A stretch of DNA of 30,480 nt, from the NCBI GenBank assembly GCA_964596065.1, contig CAZQSM010000022.1, forward strand, positions 1 to 30,480. The letters are read 5' to 3'. The stretch is from SZUA-254 sp964596065. GTDB lineage: Bacteria > Bacteroidota > Ignavibacteria > UBA10030 > SZUA-254. The notes under the pieces were generated by a model. The model was not told the origin of the DNA. It saw only the letters and a list, made by a program, of their open reading frames with translations, and did no database searches. A program made the position numbers and the translations under genes. Positions 8,490 to 15,165 of the stretch are shown here, in pieces. The stretch's first letter is position 1. Each line of letters begins with the position of its first letter.

Positions 8490-9455
8490 CTATTTCCTTC
8501 CGCCGGAGGCCCCCCGCACGAACACCGGCGCCTGCTCCACCCGGTGGAGGCTCGGAAATTTCCTCGCGCCGCTGCCGTCCGCGTTCACCAGCCAGATGTC
8601 ATACTCCGACCCGTCGACTTCCGAACGGTCGTAGACCATCATCGAGCCGTCCGGCGACCAGGCGTGCCAGATCTCGTTGAAACCGTCGGGCGTGAGCTGG
8701 CGCTCCCCGGTCCCGTCCGGGTTGATGGCGAAGATGCTGTAATTCCCCTTCCGCATCGACCCGAAGGAGATGACGTTCCGGTTGGGCTCCCAGAACGGTG
8801 GTCCCGCGTGGTACGCGTGCGGCTCCGCGGTCGTGTCGCCTTTCGGATAGTGCGTCACCTGCCGCCTCCCGGTCCCGTCATCCTTCATGATCCAGATCTC
8901 GTCGGGTTCGGTGGTGTCCCGTTTTTTCGCCCGGTGCCGGTAGGCGATCTCCTTCCCGTCGGGGGAGAAGGCGGGGTCGTTGAAATATTGTGACGTGTCG
9001 GCCGTGAGCGGTCGGATGACGTTCCCGGAGCTGTCGATGAGGTACAGCGTGTAGCGGAGGCCGTCCTTCCGTCCCGACACGACGATCTCGGCGCCCCCCT
9101 TGCGGGCGGAGACCCACGAGTCCTCGAGCCGGAACGGGCAGATTTTCCGGACGTCGTTCCCGTCCGCGTCCATCGTGTAGAGGAAGTACATCCTGTGCGC
9201 GGTGTCCCGGTCGGAGATGAAATAGATGCGGTCCCCCAGGGCGTAATAGACCCAGTCCACCCCTTCCCGGTTCGAGATGTTCCTCCGGTTGGAGCCGTCG
9301 AGGTCCATCGCGAAGATTTCGTAATTGTCCTTCACGCTGTCGGCGAGGACGTTGTAGGCGATCCTGAGTTTCCCGTCGCCGCAGATCGCGGGGGTGGCCG
9401 CCCCTCCGGCGAGAAGGGCGAGGACGACGGTCACGAGGGTAAAGGTCCGTCCCAT
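8490..9455 (-). CDS. TolB-like (PD40/WD40-like) beta-propeller periplasmic protein
   Basis: This 321-residue exported protein has a signal peptide (FTLVTVVLALLAGGAATPAICG) followed by repeated TolB-type propeller blades. Recurring signatures are MDLDGSNRRNI, MDADGNDVRKI, FSPDGKEIAY, MKDDGTGRRQVTHY, INPDGTGERQLT, WSPDGSMMVYD and VNADGSGARKF. The lack of a TolB N-terminal domain argues against a true Pal-binding TolB. ATG at 9455 is preferred over the in-frame ATG at 9470 because GGAGGTGA lies immediately upstream and the earlier codon falls inside the preceding gene. The upstream gene's TGA lies within this Shine-Dalgarno region, so translation is probably coupled. Such propellers often bind peptides or polysaccharide; no specific ligand can be inferred. 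Confidence 0.82.
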   Translation of the reverse strand: MGRTFTLVTVVLALLAGGAATPAICGDGKLRIAYNVLADSVKDNYEIFAMDLDGSNRRNISNREGVDWVYYALGDRIYFISDRDTAHRMYFLYTMDADGNDVRKICPFRLEDSWVSARKGGAEIVVSGRKDGLRYTLYLIDSSGNVIRPLTADTSQYFNDPAFSPDGKEIAYRHRAKKRDTTEPDEIWIMKDDGTGRRQVTHYPKGDTTAEPHAYHAGPPFWEPNRNVISFGSMRKGNYSIFAINPDGTGERQLTPDGFNEIWHAWSPDGSMMVYDRSEVDGSEYDIWLVNADGSGARKFPSLHRVEQAPVFVRGASGGRK

Positions 9456-9460
9456 GGCCG

Positions 9461-9871
9461 TCACCTCCACGCCCCGATGATGAGCCCCTTGAGCGTGAAC
9501 GCCACGGTCAGGTATCCGCAGTTGATCGCCACGTACCTGAACGATTTCCGCTCGAAGAGCGCCACCGTCGCGAAGCCGAACGAGGCCCAGCCGAGGCCCG
9601 CGAGCAGTCCCGCGGTCGTTCCCCAGGCGGCGTCGGTCGAGGGTTCGGCCAGGAAGAAAGCGAGGTTGTACGCTATGATCAGCGCGAAGAGGAACGAGAG
9701 GCCGTAGGTGAGGGCCGGATTGAAGCCTTCCTTCAGCATTTCGTCAGTAAATTTGTTCTCCGTCTTCCACGCCTTGTAAAACAGCAAGGGGGAATACCAG
9801 AGCGCCCCGACGACAAAGTCGGACAGCGCGGCCGCGAACACGGCCAGGTGGTTGATCGGCATTTGGTCCAT
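9461..9871 (-). CDS. DUF1761 family membrane protein
   Basis: This is a 136-residue integral membrane protein with about four hydrophobic helices. The N-terminus MDQMPINHLAVFAAALSDFV continues into VGALWYSPLLFYKAW, a typical DUF1761 opening with the ALWYSPLLF core; later helices include the LAGLGWASFGFATVALF segment and the C-terminal LKGLIIGAW. The function of the family is not established. ATG at 9871 follows AGGAG in the same strand. The gene lies 74 bp downstream of an AraC-family regulator gene and directly upstream of the TolB-like gene, suggesting the three are expressed together and that the regulator may control this small unit. Confidence 0.85.
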   Translation of the reverse strand: MDQMPINHLAVFAAALSDFVVGALWYSPLLFYKAWKTENKFTDEMLKEGFNPALTYGLSFLFALIIAYNLAFFLAEPSTDAAWGTTAGLLAGLGWASFGFATVALFERKSFRYVAINCGYLTVAFTLKGLIIGAWR

Positions 9872-9945
9872 CGGGGATCTCCTGTTGTGTACGGTAATGA
9901 CGGCATTCGGGCGCCGCCGTTCTTGGAAATAATTTACCTGGAGTT

Positions 9946-10916
9946 TCAGTCGATCGGGATGTAATTCAGGTGTTCCCCCCGGGCGGCGAGGTAGGAGGCG
10001 GGGTTGATCCCGGAAAAATGCCTGAACTCGTTGATGAAATGGGACTGGTCGTAATACCCGCAATCCATCGCCAGGTGGGGCCAGTCGATCGGGGCGCCCC
10101 CCTCGATGGTCTCCAGGACGCGCTGGAATTTCCTGATCCTGGCGTAGTGTTTCGGCGTCAGTCCCGTCTGTTTCTCGAAGAGGTGGACGAAATGTTTGTG
10201 GGTGAAACCGGTTTTCGCGGTGATCTCGGTGATGCGGGCGCATCCGGGCCCCCGCTCGATCGCGTCGACGGCGTACTGCACGACCGGCTCCGGTTCGGGC
10301 GTCATCCGGGCCCAGGCCAGCAGACGCCGTTCGGCGACGCGGAATTTCCCGGCCGCTGAGGGGGTCTCCAGGAGTTCTGTGCGGAACGCCTCCGCCTCGG
10401 GACCGACCAGGCAGTCGAGCTCGACGACACGGTCCCGGATCTCCGTGAGCGGCATCCTGAGGAACGGATAGGCGCCGTTCGCGCGGAAATGGATGTTGAA
10501 CATCGACGAACCGCTCGCGTCGATCGTGATGAANNNNNNNNNNNNNNNNNNNNNNNNNNNNNNNNNNNNNNNNNNNNNNNNNNNNNNNNNNNNNNNNNNN
10601 NNNNNNNNNNNNNNNNNNNNNNNNNNNNNNNNNTCGCGCGGAAATGGATGTTGAACATCGACGAACCGCTCGCGTCGATCGTGATGAAACGGGTCCTCAG
10701 CCCCGAAATCCAGGAATGCCGGAGCGTCGAGTATCGCGTGATGTCGTCGTTGTCAAAGAGCTTTTTCGGGGCGTCGGTCAGATCGAAGAGGAGGTCGATG
10801 CCCCCGTCGGGGAGCAGCCGGTCGGCGACGTTCGTCCTGTGCATCCCCTCGAAGTAGACGAAATGCCTGATGAACCGGTCCAGCGGGGGGCGGGGGGTAT
10901 GGAATTCAACGAACAT
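9946..10916 (-). CDS. AraC-family transcriptional regulator, interrupted by an assembly gap
   Basis: The two flanks of the N gap encode two parts of one regulator. The right part (10916 downwards) begins MFVEFHTPRPPLDRFIRHFV and contains RLLPDGGIDLLF, typical of an N-terminal ligand/dimer domain of the DUF6597 kind. The left part contains the double helix-turn-helix, with ITEITAKTGFTHKHFVHLFE and the second recognition helix around CGYYDQSHFINEFRHFSG. Both sides end in the same 55-bp sequence encoding SSMFNIHFRA. Collapsing one copy and the 100 Ns removes 155 bases and joins the frames into an uninterrupted protein of 271 residues, a normal size. As printed, 155 is not a multiple of three, so the gene looks frameshifted. 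A promoter-like site sits so close to the ATG that the mRNA could be leaderless. Confidence 0.85.
10479..10533. repeat. Left copy of 55-bp duplication flanking the gap
   Basis: This 55-bp segment inside the AraC gene is identical to 10634-10688. It ends exactly at the first N. It is most simply the overlap of two contigs that were scaffolded rather than merged. Confidence 0.95.
10534..10633. other. Scaffold gap of exactly 100 Ns
   Basis: A run of 100 N bases, the conventional placeholder for a gap of unknown size. Identical 55-bp ends on both sides indicate the true gap is zero or negative and that no genomic sequence is missing here. Confidence 0.97.
10634..10688. repeat. Right copy of 55-bp duplication flanking the gap
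   Basis: Identical over all 55 bases to 10479-10533 and starting at the first base after the Ns. See the AraC gene for the consequence for its reading frame. Confidence 0.95.
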
Positions 10917-10921
10917 CCTGA

Positions 10922-10950
10922 ATCGTACGAAAAATCGGGGAGGGGGGCAA
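10922..10950 (-). promoter_or_regulatory. Candidate promoter of the AraC-DUF1761-TolB-like operon
   Basis: On the minus strand TTGCCC is followed, with a 17-bp spacer, by TACGAT (TTG-N20-TA). The spacer ends in TTTTTCG, so it contains TTTCGTAC, shared with candidates at 18266-18294 and 21307-21336. The -10-like hexamer lies only 5 bp from the AraC ATG at 10916, which would give a leaderless or nearly leaderless transcript. Confidence 0.45.
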
Positions 10951-10965
10951 GGGGCCGTGAGCCCG

Positions 10966-12084
10966 TCAAAGCGTTCCGGCGAACGCGGTGAGTTTCCGTG
11001 CGAAATTAGACCAGTTTTCCTCGCGTTTCATCCTCGCGATGTTCGCGACGCACCCGGCCTTCATCGAGGAGTCGAAATAGGTCCGTATGCCCTCCGCGAT
11101 CGCCCCGGGATCGGGCCGCCCGACGACGAGGCCCGCCCCGCGGCCTCCCACCTCGTCGGCCAGGCCCCCGACGTCCGTCGCGATGACGGGGAGATCGAAA
11201 TGGTACGCGATCGAGGTGATGCCGCTCTGTGTCGCCGACCGGTAGGGGAGCACGCAGACGTCGGCAGCGCAGAAAAAGTCGGGGACGCGCGCGTCCGGAA
11301 TGTAATCGTTGAAGATGCGAATGTTCCCCCTGAGAGGCGACCGCGCGATGAGCGAATCGTAGCCCCCGAAGCTCCCGTATGTTTCGCCCGCGACGACAAG
11401 GACGTACCGGTCGTCGAGTTTGCCGAACGCCTCGATCAGGAGGTCGAGCCCCTTGTAGTCGCGGATGAAGCCGAAGAAAAGGACGACGCGCTTGCCCTTC
11501 GGGATCCCCAGGCGTTCCTCCGCCGCGGCGCGGTCGACGGGGGCGCCGAAATGATCGTAGAGCGGATGGGGGATCCGGATGCATCGCGCGCCGGGGGCGA
11601 GCGAGAGGAGGTCCCGCTCGACCGACGCGCTCATCGCCACGAACCCGTGGTTCCTCCGGAGGAAATATTTCGTGAACGGAATGTCGAAGAAGCGTCGTTC
11701 GTGGGCGATCACGTTGTCGAGGACGGTGACGACTTTTGTCCCGGACCGCATCCGCCCGGCGACGGCCCCGAGCGAGGGCCCGAAGAACGACATCCAGAAT
11801 TTCATCAGCAGGAGATCGGGGGAGCGCCGGTTGATGGCCCGCGCGGTGGCCGACCAGCTCAGGGGGTTGATGCTGTCGAGCGTCCTCGCGCTCTCCACCG
11901 CGTCGGCCCGGTCCCCCGGCTGGACGTATTGCGTCGCGCCCGGGAAGAGCAGGTCGGGGTACTGGCGCGTGAAGGTGAACGCCGTGACGTCGTTCTCAAC
12001 GCTGAGCGCCCGGTAAAGCGACGCGTTGAACTGCGCGATTCCGCCGCGGTACGGGTGAAACGTCGAGAGGTAGCAGATCTTCAT
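10966..12084 (-). CDS. Glycosyltransferase family 4 (GT-B fold)
   Basis: This 372-residue GT4-type enzyme opens with MKICYLSTFHPYRGGIAQFN, the acceptor-domain start with its GGIAQ loop. The donor half begins near RIPHPLYDHFG, then shows GKRVVLFFGFIRDYKGLDLL, and ends with the donor site region around ADVCVLPYRSATQSGITSIA and the following DLPVIATDVGGLADEV. ATG at 12084 overlaps the TGA of the upstream GT9 gene (ATGA), showing translational coupling. The long frame upstream of this ATG overlaps the GT9 gene and is not part of the protein. With the GT9 enzyme it probably builds the core oligosaccharide of LPS or another envelope glycan; donor and acceptor are not identifiable. Confidence 0.9.
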   Translation of the reverse strand: MKICYLSTFHPYRGGIAQFNASLYRALSVENDVTAFTFTRQYPDLLFPGATQYVQPGDRADAVESARTLDSINPLSWSATARAINRRSPDLLLMKFWMSFFGPSLGAVAGRMRSGTKVVTVLDNVIAHERRFFDIPFTKYFLRRNHGFVAMSASVERDLLSLAPGARCIRIPHPLYDHFGAPVDRAAAEERLGIPKGKRVVLFFGFIRDYKGLDLLIEAFGKLDDRYVLVVAGETYGSFGGYDSLIARSPLRGNIRIFNDYIPDARVPDFFCAADVCVLPYRSATQSGITSIAYHFDLPVIATDVGGLADEVGGRGAGLVVGRPDPGAIAEGIRTYFDSSMKAGCVANIARMKREENWSNFARKLTAFAGTL

Positions 12085-13223
12085 CGATCGTCGCCGGAGA
12101 GCTTCCGTATCTCGCCGAACACGCGGTCCACCCCGATGTCGAGCATGCAGTGCCGGCTCCTCGTGCAGGTCTCCCCGTAGTAGCAGTCGCATCCGGTCGA
12201 CGGCTCAACGATGACGCCCCTCCCGTAGAGCTCGAACTCGTTCGCGTTGAAGATGTTGTTCATCAGGACGAGCGGCTTCCGGAGGGCGATCGCGATGTGC
12301 ATCATCATCGAGACCTGCGTGACGACCGCGTCGGCCGACGCGCTCAGGGCGATGAACTCCGCGAGCGGAACATGCCCCGGGTACCAGGCGCCGGTCCGGC
12401 GCGTGTATTCCCGGTTCTGCGCGTCTTCGTCGGGCCCGCCCATCAGGAGCGGGTAGAAACCGGCGGATTGCAGGCGGTCGATCAGGACCACCCACGATTC
12501 GACGGGCCAGAGCCGCGTGGTCCAACGCTTCCCGCACCCGGTGTTCAGCCCGACGACCCGTTTCCCCACGGCCTTCGCCCCGACCTGCACCTTCCAGCGC
12601 TCCTCGGCGGCCGCATCGCGGCGGATGAGGTACTCCTCGCCCGCGAATTTCATCGAGCAGATCCCGAAAATCTCCTCGAGGTAGTGCTTCGTGTTGGCCT
12701 GCGAGAGGCTGTCGAAGAGTCCGGTGAGGATTTTCTCCTTCGCGGCGGGCGTCGCCGGGGAGATATGGCCCCCCTTCCAGGTGAAGCCGAATTTCTTCCG
12801 GGCGTCGACGTTCGCCAGGAGCATGCACGCCTCCGCTTCCTTGTCGAGGTTCAGCGCGACGTCGTAGGAGGAGTTCAGCACGGTGAGGAGACCGGTCGCG
12901 TCGGGCCCGCGGACTTCGTCGACGAGGTCGCGGGGGAGGACGTCGGGGGAATGGGTCACCCAGGTGATCCGGCACCCGGGGTATCGATTCCGGAAGGCCG
13001 AAACCAGCGGCGTGGTCCTGATGACGTCGCCGATCGCCCCGAGCTTGATGATCAGTATCCGCTTCGTGACCGCCTCGTACTCGTCGCAGTCGCCGCAGAT
13101 CTTCCCGCGGAGTTTGTTCGGGACGCACGGGACGTGGCCGCGGAAATGGCGGCAGTCGTACTTCACGCTGACCGCCGTCGACGGGCCCGCTGCCCGGCGC
13201 GCGGCCTTCTTCTTACTCTTCAT
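12081..13223 (-). CDS. Glycosyltransferase family 9 (heptosyltransferase-like) with N-terminal Cys cluster
   Basis: This is a 380-residue GT9 protein. The catalytic part starts at about residue 55 with RILIIKLGAIGDVIRTTPLV, the family signature, and includes GLNTGCGKRWTTRLWPVESW and PLLMGGPDEDAQNREYTRRT in the nucleotide-sugar-binding half. It is preceded by an extension of some 50 residues with Lys/Arg-rich start and four cysteines (24, 33, 43, 46) arranged C-x8-C-x9-C-x2-C, which looks like a zinc site. A second Cys-rich stretch lies near the C-terminus (TGCDCYYGETCTRSRHC). GT9 enzymes usually add heptose or related sugars from ADP-sugars to LPS core. The gene starts within the last codons of the helicase C-terminal gene (11-bp overlap), and its stop overlaps the next gene. 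Confidence 0.9.
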   Translation of the reverse strand: MKSKKKAARRAAGPSTAVSVKYDCRHFRGHVPCVPNKLRGKICGDCDEYEAVTKRILIIKLGAIGDVIRTTPLVSAFRNRYPGCRITWVTHSPDVLPRDLVDEVRGPDATGLLTVLNSSYDVALNLDKEAEACMLLANVDARKKFGFTWKGGHISPATPAAKEKILTGLFDSLSQANTKHYLEEIFGICSMKFAGEEYLIRRDAAAEERWKVQVGAKAVGKRVVGLNTGCGKRWTTRLWPVESWVVLIDRLQSAGFYPLLMGGPDEDAQNREYTRRTGAWYPGHVPLAEFIALSASADAVVTQVSMMMHIAIALRKPLVLMNNIFNANEFELYGRGVIVEPSTGCDCYYGETCTRSRHCMLDIGVDRVFGEIRKLSGDDR

Positions 13224-14247
13224 TGATCACCCACTGTTCGAGAAGTTTGTGGTTGAGGCCGTCGAGGAACCTCGATGGCTTGGTGAGGATGAACCCCGAT
13301 TCCCTGTCGTAGACGTTGATGGGATAGGTGATGTACAGGTTCTCCTTCGCGCGCGTGCACGCGACGTACATCAGCCGCCGCTCCTCCTCGAGCTCGTCCG
13401 GGTCGTCGACCGACCGCAGCGACGGGAAGCGGCCGTCGAGCGCGTGGATGACGAAGACCGAGTGCCACTCGAGCCCCTTGGCGCTGTGGATGGTCGAGAG
13501 GACCAGGTGTTCCCGCTCCGCGCCGGGGGATTCAACGTCGGCGACGCTCTCGTTCGGCGGTTCGAGCGCCAGGTCGGTGAGCAGGGCGGGGACGTCCTGG
13601 TAGCGGGAGGCGATCTGGCCGAAGATCTCCAGGTCCTTCATCCGCTTCGGGTAATCGTCGTACCGTAATTTGAGGATCGGCTGGTAATACGCCATCATCC
13701 GGGCCGCGAACTCGGCCGGGTTGTTCCGGCAGGGCACGAGCGACTTGAGAAGTCCGATCAGTTCCTTCGCCCCCTCGGGGTAGCCCTGGTAATCGGGCCA
13801 GTACGATGGACCTCCGCCGGCCCCGGCGCCTGCGCCGGCCGCCACGCGCCGCCGGAGGATGTCGTCGATGATCTTCTCCGCGGTGCGGGGGCCAACGCCG
13901 TCGATGAGCAGCAGGATGCGGTTCCAGGCGACCATGTCGCGCGGATTCTCGAGCACCCTCATGTAGGCGATCATGTCCTTGACGTGCGCGGTCTCGATGA
14001 ATTTGTAGCCGCCATATTTCTGGAACGGGATGTCGGCCCTCGAGAGCTCGATTTCGAGGTCGAACGAGAGGAACGACGAACGGAAGAGCACGGCGATGTC
14101 GGGCAGCGGCACGCCCTCCTCGCGGAGCTCCAGGATTTTCTGGACGACGTACCTCGACTGCATCTGTTCGGTCTGGGCGACGATCAGCTGGGGAAGCGAC
14201 CCCTCCCGGCGGTTGGTGTAGAGCCGTTTTTCGAAGCGCTCCGGCAT
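13213..14247 (-). CDS. UvrD/PcrA-like helicase, C-terminal part (split gene)
   Basis: This 344-residue frame starts MPERFEKRLYTNRREGSLPQ, the sequence that would normally follow motif IV in one continuous superfamily 1 helicase. It has the 2A/2B region with DIAVLFRSSFLSFDLEIEL, a helical 2B insert, motif V (LSTIHSAKGLEWHSVFVIHA) and motif VI (EERRLMYVACTRAKENLYIT). It has no Walker A or B motif, so it cannot be an ATPase alone. The missing half lies about 900 bp upstream in the same operon. ATG at 14247 lies 5 nt after the TGA of the intervening lipoprotein gene (TGATCCCGATG). Whether the halves associate into a working helicase or this is decay is unknown; the intact frames and all motifs argue against simple decay. 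Confidence 0.85.
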   Translation of the reverse strand: MPERFEKRLYTNRREGSLPQLIVAQTEQMQSRYVVQKILELREEGVPLPDIAVLFRSSFLSFDLEIELSRADIPFQKYGGYKFIETAHVKDMIAYMRVLENPRDMVAWNRILLLIDGVGPRTAEKIIDDILRRRVAAGAGAGAGGGPSYWPDYQGYPEGAKELIGLLKSLVPCRNNPAEFAARMMAYYQPILKLRYDDYPKRMKDLEIFGQIASRYQDVPALLTDLALEPPNESVADVESPGAEREHLVLSTIHSAKGLEWHSVFVIHALDGRFPSLRSVDDPDELEEERRLMYVACTRAKENLYITYPINVYDRESGFILTKPSRFLDGLNHKLLEQWVINEE

Positions 14248-14257
14248 CGGGATCAGC
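14245..14257. repeat. 13-bp direct repeat, copy B (lipoprotein/helicase-C junction)
   Basis: On the minus strand this reads GCTGATCCCGATG and is identical to 15153-15165. It contains the stop codon of the inserted lipoprotein gene and the start codon of the helicase C-terminal gene. Flanking bases differ on both sides, so the repeat is exactly 13 bp. Confidence 0.9.
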
Positions 14258-15155
14258 GCCCGTTTTGCGGAAAGATGCCCGCCTCGGTGACGAGGAGCGT
14301 CCCGAGCCCGCACTTCAGGCCGGACGCGGCCCCGATCGAGAGCGGGCCGTGCGAATACCAGAGCGATCCGGGGCGGGCCCCCGGGGTCCCGCCCGCGGTT
14401 TCCCCGGAGCCGCGCACTTCCTCCCAGGCGCTTCCCCCGGGCGGGCGCGGAAGGTTCCCGAGGACCACGAACGGATCCCTCCCCGCCTCGGCGGCCATCG
14501 CCGAGAGGAGGTCCGAGCAGGCGCGAGCGTCGTTCCCGACAAGCGGGTCGGGCAAACGGGTGCTCACGACCACCAGCGGCCGCGTCCCCGCGTCGATGAC
14601 GGCGCGCAGCGCCCCCTCGAAGGTGTTCCCCGAGACGCCGTCGTATGAGCGGGCGTCGCTCGAGGAGACCGGGTAGGAACTGAACACGGCGTTGCCCGAC
14701 TGCCTTCCCGAGACGTTGATCGTCTCCCCGAAGGCGTGGAACATCCCGGTCGCGGACGCGAGCTCCGCCACGAGGTCGGTCCGGGTCGCCACGGTCGGAT
14801 ATCGCGTGATCCCCTGGACGGCGAGGACGTCGATGTTATTCGAGGCGATCAGCCCCGCCAGCTCGTCGACGTGCGACCGTTCGATCCGTCCCCGGAACCC
14901 CGAAAGGTCGAGGCTCGCGATCCTCACTGTCATCGCGGCCACCGGAGCGGCGACCGGAGTCGCCTCCCCGGCGGGAGGCGGCACGGGGTTCCCCGCATCC
15001 TTCGAAGCGCCGCAACCGGCCAGGATCGCCGGAACAACGATCACCAGCAGAGCGCAGAACGCCGGCGTGAGCGGGAGGCGGAACGGTCCCCGGAGGGTCG
15101 GCGTAATCGCCGGCATTGCCGGGTTCGAGGCGTTCACCTGTGTCGTCGGAGTCAT
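14253..15155 (-). CDS. Lipoprotein with degenerate endonuclease/exonuclease/phosphatase-like domain, between helicase halves
   Basis: This is a 300-residue protein with a long N-terminus, a hydrophobic stretch (FCALLVIVVPAILAGC) and a clear lipobox with Cys48, then a Pro/Ala linker (about 50-75). From about residue 76 it follows the EEP fold in outline: VRIASLDLSGFRG, NNIDVLAVQGITRYP, GNAVFSSYPVSS, PLVVVSTRLPDP and DPFVVLGNLPRPP. Expected catalytic residues appear replaced: first-strand Asn by Asp, QE by QG, the His of TH-L by Arg, GD-N by GNLP, and no terminal SDH is seen. It is therefore likely a non-catalytic member. It starts 5 nt after the stop of the helicase N-terminal gene and ends 5 nt before the helicase C-terminal start. 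Frame and codon use look like a real gene. The EEP call is by eye and moderate. Confidence 0.6.
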   Translation of the reverse strand: MTPTTQVNASNPAMPAITPTLRGPFRLPLTPAFCALLVIVVPAILAGCGASKDAGNPVPPPAGEATPVAAPVAAMTVRIASLDLSGFRGRIERSHVDELAGLIASNNIDVLAVQGITRYPTVATRTDLVAELASATGMFHAFGETINVSGRQSGNAVFSSYPVSSSDARSYDGVSGNTFEGALRAVIDAGTRPLVVVSTRLPDPLVGNDARACSDLLSAMAAEAGRDPFVVLGNLPRPPGGSAWEEVRGSGETAGGTPGARPGSLWYSHGPLSIGAASGLKCGLGTLLVTEAGIFPQNGR

Positions 15156-15165
15156 CGGGATCAGC
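15153..15165. repeat. 13-bp direct repeat, copy A (helicase-N/lipoprotein junction)
   Basis: Minus-strand GCTGATCCCGATG, identical to 14245-14257. It carries the stop codon of the helicase N-terminal gene and the start codon of the lipoprotein gene. The two copies are 908 bp apart and bracket the inserted gene. Confidence 0.9.

Noticed and set aside
9946..10916. AraC gene as a frameshifted pseudogene or two partial genes
   Set aside because: The apparent break is caused by the 100-N gap and a duplicated 55-bp overlap. Removing them restores a continuous normal-length protein.
14253..15155. Insert as a self-splicing intron, intein or IS element
   Set aside because: No intron core, splicing residues, transposase or terminal inverted repeats are visible. 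The insert is a simple lipoprotein gene, and the flanking frames do not join even if it is excised at the 13-bp repeats.
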